Assembly (NCBI RefSeq): GCF_000010665.1
Contig: NC_012796.1
Location: forward strand, 248,001 to 312,000
DNA length: 64,000 nucleotides
Source of the DNA: Solidesulfovibrio magneticus RS-1
GTDB lineage: Bacteria > Desulfobacterota > Desulfovibrionia > Desulfovibrionales > Desulfovibrionaceae
Reading direction: 5' to 3'
The position numbers were made by a program, and so were the translations under genes. The notes under the pieces were generated by a model, which saw only the letters and a list, made by a program, of their open reading frames with translations, did no database searches and was not told the DNA's origin. This document shows positions 17,005 through 25,140 of the stretch, one piece after another (within the stretch, counting starts at the first letter, position 1; each line of letters begins with the position of its first letter).

Positions 17005-18762
17005 ATGTCCATGCTGACAGTGCATATAGACGGCAAGACCACCACCATCCCGGCCGGCGGCACCATCCTGGACGCCGCCCGCAAACTGGATATCGACATC
17101 CCGACCCTGTGCTACCTCAATCTTGAGGATCTCAAGGTCAACAACAAGGCCGCCTCCTGCCGCATCTGCGTGGTGGAGGTCGAGGGTCGGCGCAACCTGG
17201 CTCCGGCCTGCGCCACCCCGGCCACCGACGGCATGGTGGTCAAGTCCAACACCCTGCGCGTCCTTAACGCCCGTAAGACCGTGCTGGAGCTGCTGCTCTC
17301 CGACCACCCCAAGGACTGCCTCGTGTGCGCCAAGTCCGGCGAATGCGAGCTGCAGGATCTGGCCGAAAAGTTCGGCATCCGCGAGTCGCCCTATGACGGC
17401 GGCGAAATGTCCCACTACCGCAAGGACGTCTCGCCCTCCATCATCCGCGACATGGACAAGTGCATCATGTGCCGCCGCTGCGAGACCATGTGCAACGACA
17501 TCCAGACCTGCGGCGTGCTGTCGGGCGTCAACCGCGGCTTCACCGCCGTGGTCGCCCCGGCCTTCGAGATGAACCTGGCCGACACCGTGTGCACCAACTG
17601 CGGCCAGTGCGTGGCCGTGTGCCCGGTGGGCGCGCTGGTGGAAAACGACAACAGCTGGGACGTGGTCGACGCCCTGGCCGACCCGGACAAGGTGGTCATC
17701 GTCCAGACCGCCCCGGCCGTGCGCGCCGCCCTGGGCGAAGACCTCGGCATCGCCCCGGGCACGTCCGTCACCGGCAAGATGGCCGCCGCCCTGCGCCGCC
17801 TGGGCTTTGACCACATCTTCGACACCGACTTCGCCGCCGACCTCACCATCATGGAAGAAGGCTCGGAGTTCCTCGACCGCCTGACCCGCTACCTGGGTGG
17901 CGACCAGACGGCCAAGCTGCCCATCCTGACCTCCTGCTGTCCCGGCTGGGTCAAGTTCTTCGAGCACAACTTCCAGGACATGCTCGACGTGCCTTCCACC
18001 GCCAAGTCGCCCCAGCAGATGTTCGGCGCCATCGCCAAGACCTACTACGCCGACATGCTGGGCATCCCCCGCGACAAGCTGGTCGTGGTCTCGGTCATGC
18101 CGTGCCTGGCCAAGAAGTACGAACGCGCCCGGCCGGAGTTCTCCGTGGACGGCAACCCGGACGTGGACATCGTCATCTCCACCCGTGAGCTGGCCCGGCT
18201 GATCAAGCGCATGAACATCGACTTCGCCAGCCTGCCTGACGAAGACTTCGACGCGCCCCTTGGCGAGTCCACCGGCGCGGCTCCGATCTTCGGCGTCACC
18301 GGCGGCGTCATCGAGGCGGCCCTGCGCACCGCTTACGAGCTGGCCACCGGCGAAACCCTCCAGAAGGTCGACTTCGAGGACGTGCGCGGCATGGACGGCG
18401 TCAAGGTGGCCACGGTCCAGGTCGGCCCCCACGAACTGCGCATCGGCATCGCCCATGGCCTGGGCAACGCCCGCAAGCTCCTTAACCGGGTGCGCGAAGG
18501 CGAAACCTTCCACGCCATCGAGGTCATGGCCTGCCCCGGCGGCTGCATCGGCGGCGGCGGACAGCCCTACCACCACGGTGACATTGAGCTGCTCAAGCTG
18601 CGCACCCAGGTGCTTTACGCCGAAGACGCCGGCAAGCCGCTGCGCAAGTCGCACCAGAACCCGTACATCATTGAACTGTACGAAAAGTTCCTGGGCAAGC
18701 CGCTGTCCGAGAAGTCACACCACCTGCTGCACACCCACTACTTCAAGCGCCAGCGCCTGTAG
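17005..18762 (+). CDS. hndD: NADP-reducing [FeFe] hydrogenase catalytic subunit
   Basis: 585 residues, AAGGAGG 6 nt before the ATG. N-terminal [2Fe-2S] domain (CYLNLEDLKVNN..CRIC), His-ligated [4Fe-4S] (HPKDCLVCAKSGEC), a two-cluster ferredoxin domain (CIMCRRCETMC, CTNCGQCVAVC) and the H-cluster domain with signatures L1 TSCCPGW (~310), L2 MPCLAKKYE (~365) and L3 MACPGGCIGGGGQP (~508). The Cys in TSCCP used for proton transfer is present, so the enzyme should be active. It is cytoplasmic (no Tat signal), making or using H2 with NADPH. Last gene of the operon, followed by strong hairpins. Confidence 0.97.
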   Translation: MSMLTVHIDGKTTTIPAGGTILDAARKLDIDIPTLCYLNLEDLKVNNKAASCRICVVEVEGRRNLAPACATPATDGMVVKSNTLRVLNARKTVLELLLSDHPKDCLVCAKSGECELQDLAEKFGIRESPYDGGEMSHYRKDVSPSIIRDMDKCIMCRRCETMCNDIQTCGVLSGVNRGFTAVVAPAFEMNLADTVCTNCGQCVAVCPVGALVENDNSWDVVDALADPDKVVIVQTAPAVRAALGEDLGIAPGTSVTGKMAAALRRLGFDHIFDTDFAADLTIMEEGSEFLDRLTRYLGGDQTAKLPILTSCCPGWVKFFEHNFQDMLDVPSTAKSPQQMFGAIAKTYYADMLGIPRDKLVVVSVMPCLAKKYERARPEFSVDGNPDVDIVISTRELARLIKRMNIDFASLPDEDFDAPLGESTGAAPIFGVTGGVIEAALRTAYELATGETLQKVDFEDVRGMDGVKVATVQVGPHELRIGIAHGLGNARKLLNRVREGETFHAIEVMACPGGCIGGGGQPYHHGDIELLKLRTQVLYAEDAGKPLRKSHQNPYIIELYEKFLGKPLSEKSHHLLHTHYFKRQRL

Positions 18763-18788
18763 TCGGGGAGTTAAGATAAAGACGAAGA

Positions 18789-18858
18789 CTGGAGAGGCGC
18801 TGCCTCTCCAGACCTCTCCGCCGGGGGGGATCATCCCCCCCGGCCCCCCTTAACGGGG
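18789..18858 (+). terminator. Double hairpin after hndD, dispersed palindrome family copy 2
   Basis: First stem CTGGAGAGGC / GCCTCTCCAG (18789-18811, 3 nt loop), second stem GCCGGGGGGGAT / ATCCCCCCCGGC (18820-18844, 1 nt centre), then CCCCCTTAACGGGGG. It lies 27 nt past the hndD stop. There is no T run, so it may act as a rho-type pause or an mRNA 3' stabiliser rather than a simple intrinsic terminator. Confidence 0.6.
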
Positions 18859-19167
18859 GAAGTGGATTGTTCCTTGATGATTGCCGCTGCCCTGGTTGGC
18901 CCGCGACGGTAAACACCTCCAGCCGTCGCGGGCTGCCGGGGACTTCGGAAAAATTTCGCTTCCTGGCGGGAGCCGGGCGGAACCTGCCAGTTCCGCGCTC
19001 CAGCCGGTCCGCGGCGGCCTGTCCGCCGCGGACCGCCAGGGAGTCCGGCGGGGGATACTCCCCTCCACCTGTTCTTTGACGCTAGCCACCGCCTGCAAGA
19101 GGTCGGCAAGACCGAACCAAGCTTCCCGCACCTCGCCGTCCCGCTTGTGGTTCCCCGCCCGCCACAG

Positions 19168-19361
19168 ACGGCCAGGGGGTCCGGGGGGATTATCCCCCCG
19201 GCGGGTCACGGGCAGCGCCCGTGCGGGTCCAGGGCAGCGCCCTGGCGGGTCCGGGCAGCGCCCGGCGGGTCCGGGCAGCGCCCGGCGGGTCCGGGCAGCG
19301 CCCGGCGGGTCCGGGCAGCGCCCGGCGGGTGCAGGGCGGAGCCCTGCCGGGCAGCGCCCGG
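19168..19361. repeat. Palindrome followed by tandem hairpin array (copy 3)
   Basis: After GGGGTCCGGGGGGATTATCCCCCCGG (19174-19201 area) come eight head-to-tail hairpin units: 19203-19224, 19225-19246, four identical 20-mers 19247-19326 (GGGTCCGGGCAGCGCCCGGC), 19327-19348, and a last partial 19349-19361. Each is a stem with an AGC (once GGA) loop. Arms differ between units but always in matching pairs: CACGGGC/GCCCGTG, CCAGGGC/GCCCTGG, CCGGGC/GCCCGG, GCAGGGC/GCCCTGC. The remaining parts of this 711 nt gap (18859-19167 and 19362-19473) hold no gene I can support. Confidence 0.8.
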
Positions 19362-19473
19362 ATAATGATCTTTAACAGGATTCGTGTTACCCAAGCCGCC
19401 GCAGCGGGGGTCGCCAACCGGATGGTCCGGGGATCGGCCTGCCGCACTGGTTGCCTTTCGGGGAGCGTGCTCC

Positions 19474-20895
19474 ATGCGACAGGACACTGATGCCCTTGGA
19501 GCGACGGCGCTCCCCGAGGGCAGCCTTTACGGCGTGCACACGGCCAGAGCCTTGGCCAACTTTCCGGTTTCGGGCCAGAGCGTGGCCCCGGAGCTTCTCT
19601 CCGCCTTTGCCTGGGTCAAGGCGGCCTGCGCCCTGGCCAATCAGGACGCCGGCCATCTCGACGCGGCCCGGACCTCGGCCATCGTGGCCGCCTGCCGCGA
19701 AATCGCCGCCGGGCGGCATACCGAGCAATTCCCCGTCGATGCCCTGCAAGGCGGGGCCGGCACCTCCACCAACATGAACGTCAACGAGGTCGTGGCCAAC
19801 CGCGCCTTGCAGCTCATGGGCCGCCAGCCCGGCGACCACGAATTTCTCTCGCCCTTGGGGCACGTCAATCTGCACCAGTCCACCAACGACACGTACCCCA
19901 CGGCCCTTCGGGTGGCGGCGCTCACGCTGCTCAAGGACCTGGAGACGGCCGCCTCGCGCCTGCAGGACGCCTTGCAGGCCAAGGAAGCGGCTTTTGCCCA
20001 TGTCGTGAAGGTGGGCCGCACCGAACTCATGGACGCCGTGCCCATGACGCTCGGCATGACCTTTGGCGCGTTTGCCGAGGCCGTGGCCCGGGACCGGTGG
20101 CGCATCTTCAAGTGCCGCGAGCGCATCAAACAGGTGCCGCTGGGCGGCACGGCCGTGGGCACGGGCCTTGGCGCGCCGCGCGCGTTTATCTTCAAGGCGG
20201 CCGAGCATCTGCGCCATCTGACGGGCCTGCCGGTATCGCGGGCGGAAAACCTCGTGGACGCCACGGCCAACGCCGACTGTTTCGTCGAAGTCTCGGGCAT
20301 CCTGTCGGCCTTTGCCGCCAATCTGCTCAAAATCGCCTCGGACCTGCGCCTTTTGGCCAGCGGCCCGCACACCGGCATCGGCGAAATCCGTTTGCCGGCC
20401 TTGCAGGCCGGGTCGTCCATCATGCCCGGCAAGGTCAATCCGGTCATCCCGGAATGCGTGGGCCAGGCGGCGCTGACGGTCATGGGCAACCACCAGACGG
20501 TCACCCTGGTCGCCGGCCTGGGGCAGCTCGAAATCAACCAATATCTGCCGCTTCTGGCCCACAAGCTCCTGGAATCCATCCGCCTGCTGCGCGACGCCTC
20601 GACCCTTTTCGCCGACAAATGCGTGGCCGGCATCGAGGCCGACGAGACGCGCTGCCGGGAGCTGGTGGAAAAAAGCCAGGCCCTGGCCACGGTGCTGGTG
20701 CCGGCCCTGGGCTACGAGACCGTGGCCCGGCTCATGGCCGAAGCGCAAGCTGCCGGCCGCTCCCTGGCCGCCCACCTCGACGCCGTGGGCCTGCTGCCCC
20801 AGGCCGAGGCGGCGACGTTGCTCGCGCCGAAGCGGATGCGGAAGCTGGGGTTCGAGGAAGAAGATTATAAGAGCCTCCGGCGGCCGGGGGCCTGA
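19474..20895 (+). CDS. aspA: Aspartate ammonia-lyase
   Basis: 473 residues. It converts L-aspartate to fumarate and ammonia, feeding the fumarate pool. The start MRQDTDALGATALPEGSLYG has GGGAG 9 nt upstream. Family signatures: GVHTARALANFPVSG, TSTNMNVNEV, STNDTYPTALR and GSSIMPGKVNPVIPE near residue 310. The NPVIPE ending of that loop is typical of aspartase, while fumarase usually has NPTQCE. The final residues SLRRPGA and the TGA stop are encoded by a dispersed palindromic element, with TGA as the loop. Monocistronic by position. Confidence 0.92.
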   Translation: MRQDTDALGATALPEGSLYGVHTARALANFPVSGQSVAPELLSAFAWVKAACALANQDAGHLDAARTSAIVAACREIAAGRHTEQFPVDALQGGAGTSTNMNVNEVVANRALQLMGRQPGDHEFLSPLGHVNLHQSTNDTYPTALRVAALTLLKDLETAASRLQDALQAKEAAFAHVVKVGRTELMDAVPMTLGMTFGAFAEAVARDRWRIFKCRERIKQVPLGGTAVGTGLGAPRAFIFKAAEHLRHLTGLPVSRAENLVDATANADCFVEVSGILSAFAANLLKIASDLRLLASGPHTGIGEIRLPALQAGSSIMPGKVNPVIPECVGQAALTVMGNHQTVTLVAGLGQLEINQYLPLLAHKLLESIRLLRDASTLFADKCVAGIEADETRCRELVEKSQALATVLVPALGYETVARLMAEAQAAGRSLAAHLDAVGLLPQAEAATLLAPKRMRKLGFEEEDYKSLRRPGA

Positions 20896-20911
20896 GGCCC
20901 CCGGCCCCCCC
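20873..20911. repeat. Dispersed palindrome copy 4, forming the 3' end of aspA
   Basis: Family signature GCCTCCGGCGGCC followed by GCCGGGGGCC-TGA-GGCCCCCGGC (20883-20905). The TGA loop is the aspA stop codon, so the element supplies the last codons of the gene and a hairpin at its end. Confidence 0.75.
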
Positions 20912-21014
20912 GAATGGTGTAACGGGGGCGGGCGGGGCGGTGGCGATGGGCGGGGACGGGGAGAGAGAAGAGCCTTGGCGGCTGGGAGCCTGAGGCCCTG
21001 GCGCTTTCTGGGCG

Positions 21015-21040
21015 AAAAAAAGGGAGCGGCCGGCGCTCCC
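21015..21040 (-). terminator. Intrinsic terminator of dacA
   Basis: On the minus strand, stem GGGAGCGCCGGCCGCTCCC (21040-21022) is followed directly by seven T (21021-21015), 42 nt past the dacA stop codon. Confidence 0.85.
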
Positions 21041-21082
21041 TTGCTGTGCGTTGGGTCCGCCCTGGTCAGGGGCGCGATCGCT

Positions 21083-22243
21083 TCAAGGCTGTCCCACAGC
21101 CTGGGCTGGCGTGGCCGGCGGCGTCGCCGCCGCCACGGGCGTCGGGCCGGCGGCCTTTTTGGCCTGGACCATCTTGAAGCCTTTATCCAGCAATTTGGCC
21201 GTCTCGCGCTCGCGCACACGCGGGTTGCGCGACCCGAGCACCACGGCGATAAGCCGCGTGTCGCCGCGCATGGCCGTGGCCACGATGTTGTAGCCCGAGG
21301 CGCACACGAAGCCGGTCTTGAGCCCGTCCACGCCTTCGTAGCGGCCCAGCAGCGAATTGGCGTTGTGGCGCTGGCGGTTGTTGTGGGTGAAAAACTGCAT
21401 GGAGTGGATGGTGAGCGACTTGGGGAACTGCTCCAGGTAGGCGGCGGCGAGCTTGAGCATATCCCGGGCCGTGGTCACCTGGCCGTCGGCCGGCAGGCCG
21501 TTGGGATTGAAGAACACGGAGTTGGTCATGCCCAGGCGCTTGGCCGTGTCGTTCATGAGCGCCACGAAGGCCTCGGCGTTGCCGTTTTCCAGGTTGTCGG
21601 CGATGGCCATGCAGGCGTCGTTGGCCGAGGCCACGGCTATGCCCTTGATGAGGTCCGTGACCTTGACCTGCTCGCCCGGGCGCAGGCGCATGTTGGAGCC
21701 GCCCTGGGTGGCGGCCCGGGGCGAGACCTCGATGACGTCCCAGGGGCGCAGCCGGCCCTGGCGGATGGCGTCGAAGAGGATGTAGAGCGTGAGCACCTTG
21801 GTCAGCGAGGCCGGCGGAATCTGCACGTCCGGGTTCTGCTCGTAGAGCACCTCGCCGGTGTTCATGTTCCACAGGATGGCGGACTTGACGGTCAGCGGCG
21901 ACCCCACGGCGCAGGCTCCGATGTCGCCTTCCTCGTTTTCGATGTCATTTTTGGCCGGCAACTCGCCTTTTTTGGCGCGCCGGGGCTTTTGGGCCGGGCT
22001 GTCGGTCAGGGCGGCCTTGGCCGGGTGGGGCGCTTTGGACGGAGCGGCGGCCTTGGCGGCTTTGGCCTGTTTTTTGGCCTTGGGGGCGGTTTCGGCTTTG
22101 GCCGACTTTTTGGCGGCCGGCTTGGCCTGGGATTTGGCGGGCTGTTCCTTGGCCAGGGCCTGGGCCGGGTCGGCCAGGGGCGCGACGACCAGGGCCAGGA
22201 TGGCTACGGCGGCCAGAATGCTGGCGCGAAGTACGTGATACAT
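21083..22243 (-). CDS. dacA: D-alanyl-D-alanine carboxypeptidase (penicillin-binding protein 5/6 family)
   Basis: 386 residues, AAGGGG upstream of ATG. It trims the terminal D-Ala of peptidoglycan side chains in the periplasm. Signal peptide (1-30), a Lys/Ala-rich linker (30-100), then the S11 peptidase domain with SLTK (Ser146 nucleophile, Lys149), SAN (206-208) and KTG (309-311). It ends about 75 residues after KTG with a Pro/Ala tail, so the C-terminal beta domain and amphipathic membrane anchor of E. coli PBP5 are absent; the basic linker may instead hold it near the wall (inference). It has its own terminator. Confidence 0.93.
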   Translation of the reverse strand: MYHVLRASILAAVAILALVVAPLADPAQALAKEQPAKSQAKPAAKKSAKAETAPKAKKQAKAAKAAAPSKAPHPAKAALTDSPAQKPRRAKKGELPAKNDIENEEGDIGACAVGSPLTVKSAILWNMNTGEVLYEQNPDVQIPPASLTKVLTLYILFDAIRQGRLRPWDVIEVSPRAATQGGSNMRLRPGEQVKVTDLIKGIAVASANDACMAIADNLENGNAEAFVALMNDTAKRLGMTNSVFFNPNGLPADGQVTTARDMLKLAAAYLEQFPKSLTIHSMQFFTHNNRQRHNANSLLGRYEGVDGLKTGFVCASGYNIVATAMRGDTRLIAVVLGSRNPRVRERETAKLLDKGFKMVQAKKAAGPTPVAAATPPATPAQAVGQP

Positions 22244-22582
22244 GCGGTTTGGTTCCCCTTGCGTGGCGAACGCGTATGGCCTGCCCCGGGAGCCGGGGCG
22301 GAATCGACGTTGCGCTTGTACCCGCGAGCATGGCGAAAGTCAAAAGCCCGGCTCCCGGCGTTGCGCCCGGGGGGCGCTTGCCGTAGGGTAGGGAAAGCAA
22401 GCGCCGGACGGGGGTCGGGCGCTTGCCGCAGGGAGCCTTCATGCCATTTCGTCCATGTGTCCCAGGGGGGCCGGCCCGGCAGGGTCTGGCCGGCCGCAGG
22501 CCGTTTGCGCGCATTGTCGCGCGACCGGCCACGTCTTGTTGCGTGCTTCCGCAAACTCCGGCCGGCCGGCGCTGATCCTTCC
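22244..22582. other. Divergent intergenic region with mutually exclusive hairpins
   Basis: 339 nt between dacA and a histidine kinase gene. GGCGCTTGC (22373-22381), its complement GCAAGCGCC (22397-22405) and a second GGCGCTTGC (22418-22426) mean the middle segment can pair with either flank, not both. The two outer copies sit in a direct repeat GGGCGCTTGCCG(T/C)AGGG. This could form alternative leader structures for the kinase mRNA. No gene seen. Confidence 0.45.
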
Positions 22583-24094
22583 ATGGCCGATACCCACGAT
22601 TTCCCCGATATCCAGGAACGCCTCCTCGCCCTGGAGGAGGCCTTTGCCGACCGCAACGGCTACCGGTTTAAAAAGGCCCTGTCCGAGCTGCGCCGCTCCA
22701 TTAAAATGCGGGCCAACGCCGTGGCCCTGGCCCAGGCCGAAATTCTCGACAGCCGCAAGGAAATCGAGCGCAACCGCAAGCAGTGCGTGGATTTGCAGGC
22801 CAAGCTCAAGACCGTTGTGGACCGTTTCGAGGGCAGTTTCACGGCCTTTGAGAAGTTCCGCAAGGCCATCCGGGTGGTGGAGCTCATGCGCGGCCACGAG
22901 GATCTGCCGGCCGTGCTCGATCGCATCAAGGACCTCTTTGGCCTGCGGGCCGTGAGCCTGCTGCTCGACGCCGGGGAGTACGCCCCCTTCGAGCCGCCCG
23001 GGGCGCGTTTGGCCGAGGCCGGGGCTCTTCGGGCCAAGCTGGCCGAGCTCATGCCCAAGGGCGCCGGCCCAGGGCCGTTCATGGGTTCCATCCGGGCCGT
23101 GCCCGACCCGGAATTCTTTTTCGGCCAGGGCTTTTGCGCCGAACGCAAGGTGCTGCTTCTGGGATCCTGCTTCATCTATCCCCTGCGCGACAAGTTCAGC
23201 CCCCAAAAGCTCGTCGGCATCCTGAGCTTTTTCGATTCCAACCCCGACCGCTACACCAGCGAGAAGGGGTCGGAGTTCGCCACCCACTTCGCCGACATCC
23301 TGGGCTACACCATCGTTGACGTCACGGACCGCAAAAAGGCCGAACGCCTGCGCGAAGACGTGGAACGCATGACCCGCCACGACCTCAAGTCACCGCTGAC
23401 CGCCGTCCTGACCCTGCCCCAGCTCCTGCGCCGCGACGGCAACCTGACCGAGCGCCAAAACGACATGTTAAGCCTCATGCAGCACGCCGGCTACCGAATG
23501 CTCAACATGATCAACCAGTCCCTGGATCTCTACCGCATGGAGCGCGGCGTCTACGAACTCTCGCCCCAGATGGTCGACATCCTGCCCATCCTCGACAACA
23601 TCTCCGGTGAGCTGCGCGGGGTCATCGAGGCCAGCGACCTGGCCCTGGACGTCGTCGTGCGGGGTCGCCCCCGCCAGGACGGCGACGCCTTTGCCGTGCG
23701 CGGCGAGGAAATGCTTCTCTACACCATGCTCTCCAACCTGATAAAAAACGCCCTGGAAGCCTCGCCGCCCGGCCAGCGCGTGGCCGTGACCCTGGCCGAG
23801 GGCCGGACCCTGGACGTGGCCGTGCACAACGCCGGGGCCGTGCCGGCCTCGGTGCGCCAGCGCTTTTTCACCAAGTTCGCCACGGCCGGCAAAAAAGACG
23901 GCACCGGCCTTGGCGCTTACGGGGCCAAGCTCATCGCCGAAACCCACGGGGCCAAGATCGCCATGGCCACCTCCGAACAGAAAGGCACCACCGTCACGGT
24001 GTCGTTTCCCAAGCCGCGTACGCCGGCGAATGCGCAAACGAATACGAATACGAATACGAAGGCGAAGATGCCTCCGGCGGCCGGGAGGGGGTAA
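22583..24094 (+). CDS. Soluble GAF (DUF484-like) histidine kinase
   Basis: 503 residues, start MADTHDFPDIQERL; the ribosome site is weak. An N-terminal coiled coil (1-90), a DUF484/GAF-like sensor domain (about 95-250, DLFGLRAVSLLLDAGEYAPF), phosphoacceptor MTRHDLKSPLTAVLTLPQLL, and an HATPase domain with NLIKNALEASPPG and GTGLGAYGAKLIAE. No membrane segment is visible; ligand unknown. No response regulator gene is adjacent, so its partner is elsewhere. The C-terminus is unusual: a TNTNTNT stretch from an AATACG hexamer repeat, then AKMPPAAGRG and the stop codon encoded by a dispersed palindrome. Confidence 0.88.
   Translation: MADTHDFPDIQERLLALEEAFADRNGYRFKKALSELRRSIKMRANAVALAQAEILDSRKEIERNRKQCVDLQAKLKTVVDRFEGSFTAFEKFRKAIRVVELMRGHEDLPAVLDRIKDLFGLRAVSLLLDAGEYAPFEPPGARLAEAGALRAKLAELMPKGAGPGPFMGSIRAVPDPEFFFGQGFCAERKVLLLGSCFIYPLRDKFSPQKLVGILSFFDSNPDRYTSEKGSEFATHFADILGYTIVDVTDRKKAERLREDVERMTRHDLKSPLTAVLTLPQLLRRDGNLTERQNDMLSLMQHAGYRMLNMINQSLDLYRMERGVYELSPQMVDILPILDNISGELRGVIEASDLALDVVVRGRPRQDGDAFAVRGEEMLLYTMLSNLIKNALEASPPGQRVAVTLAEGRTLDVAVHNAGAVPASVRQRFFTKFATAGKKDGTGLGAYGAKLIAETHGAKIAMATSEQKGTTVTVSFPKPRTPANAQTNTNTNTKAKMPPAAGRG
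24041..24064 (+). repeat. Short hexamer repeat in coding sequence
   Basis: Three to four copies of ACGAAT/AATACG in a row at the 3' end of the histidine kinase gene, giving alternating Thr-Asn. Such tracts change length by slippage; a six-base unit would not shift the frame. Confidence 0.6.
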
Positions 24095-24110
24095 CCCCCT
24101 CCCGGACCCT
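24069..24110. repeat. Dispersed palindrome copy 5, forming the 3' end of the kinase gene
   Basis: Signature TGCCTCCGGCGGCC then CCGGGAGGGGG-TAA-CCCCCTCCCGG (24081-24105). The TAA loop is the stop codon of the kinase gene. Same arrangement as at the end of aspA, but with TAA and a different stem sequence. Confidence 0.75.
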
Positions 24111-24184
24111 CCCTGATAGGGGGGAGAAGGTTTGGGCTGGGGCTGCGTAGAATGGTTGCCGCGTGGCGCGGCCAGGAGGGGTCC

Positions 24185-24589
24185 ATGTTCGCACGGTGTG
24201 TCATGGCATTGGCGTTGGCGCTGGCCGTCCCGGCCACGGCCGCCCTGGCCCAGTCCCAGGCGGCCTACAACGCCGCCGCTTGCGCGGCCCTCAAAAAGGC
24301 CGACGCTGAACTCAACGCCGTGTATACGGCCGTTCTCAAGAAAAACGCCGACGACAAGAATTTCATCGACAAGCTCAAGGTCGCCCAGCGGGCCTGGGTG
24401 GCCTTCCGCGACGCCGAAATGGCCGCCCGCTACCCGGCCAGGGACAAGGGGGAATACGGCTCGGCCTTTGACCTGTGCTGGTGCAACGGTCTGGCCGCGC
24501 TGACCCAACAGCGCACGGAGCAATTAAAACCCTGGCGCGACGGCATCCCCGAAGGCGACGTCTGTACGGGCAGCTATCCGGTGCGGTAA
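24185..24589 (+). CDS. Small secreted protein, LprI/DUF1311-like
   Basis: 134 residues, CAGGAGGGG upstream of ATG. Signal peptide (1-25, VMALALALAVPATAALA) then a ~105-residue domain with a Cys-containing helix (NAAACAALKKADAELNAVYT) and KVAQRAWVAFRDAEM. This pattern resembles the LprI/DUF1311 group of periplasmic proteins, one of which inhibits lysozyme; function here is not known. Two further Cys pairs (DLCWCNG, DVCTG) could form disulfides. Convergent with the next gene, 34 nt apart. Confidence 0.75.
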   Translation: MFARCVMALALALAVPATAALAQSQAAYNAAACAALKKADAELNAVYTAVLKKNADDKNFIDKLKVAQRAWVAFRDAEMAARYPARDKGEYGSAFDLCWCNGLAALTQQRTEQLKPWRDGIPEGDVCTGSYPVR

Positions 24590-24623
24590 CTGCTGTTCGT
24601 GGGAAAGTTGGGGGGAGACGATT

Positions 24624-25061
24624 TCAGGCCCGGGCCGTGAACATGGCCCCTGGGGCCACCGTGGCGCTGGTGGACGCGCCGGCCCGGTCGTAGGCCCGAA
24701 GCGTCCGGGCGCTGGCGGCGGCGTTGCCGGCCGCAGTCCCGTCGGGGGGGGCCGCCCCGGTCGCCGCGGCAGTCGAAACCGCGCCGGCAAGCGAAGTCAG
24801 CACCGCCGTCTGGCGGGACTGGGCAAAGCCGCTGTCGCCAAACTCGCGGCCTGAAGTGGCCGAACCGTCCGCGCCGGACTGCGCCCCGGGCAACGGCCCG
24901 CTTCCCTGGCCCTGGATCGGCGGGGCTGCCTGGGAGGCGCGGACGGGTTCGGCATCTGGACTGGTCACTCGCGGCGGCGGCGTCGGATCAGGCACGGCGG
25001 GAGCCTGGGCCGCGTACAGCCCAAGGGTCCCGTATCCGCCGCTGTCCACCGCATCGATCAT
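24624..25061 (-). CDS. Ala/Pro-rich hypothetical protein
   Basis: 145 residues, start MIDAVDSGGYGTLGLYAAQA with AGGAGA upstream. Not recognised. Sequence is low-complexity (Ala, Gly, Pro, Ser, Thr), without signal peptide or membrane segment; residues 25-75 look disordered, 80-110 helical. Start site and codon pattern favour a real gene, but the composition means it could also be a chance open frame. Confidence 0.5.
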   Translation of the reverse strand: MIDAVDSGGYGTLGLYAAQAPAVPDPTPPPRVTSPDAEPVRASQAAPPIQGQGSGPLPGAQSGADGSATSGREFGDSGFAQSRQTAVLTSLAGAVSTAAATGAAPPDGTAAGNAAASARTLRAYDRAGASTSATVAPGAMFTARA

Positions 25062-25140
25062 GGCTCTCTCCTGTCCGGGACTCGTCCCGTTCGCAGCTCT
25101 TATCGGCCCCTGGCCGGGCCGTCTTTAGTCCCGGACCGAA

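Noticed and set aside
16990..18654. Long open frame antisense to hndD
   Set aside because: Opposite a fully conserved hydrogenase gene; translation is low-complexity with no domain.
19203..19361. CRISPR array
   Set aside because: Repeats are contiguous palindromes with no unique spacers of constant length and no cas genes nearby.
19474..20895. Class II fumarase instead of aspartase
   Set aside because: The signature loop reads GKVNPVIPE, the aspartase form, and the N-terminus matches aspartases.
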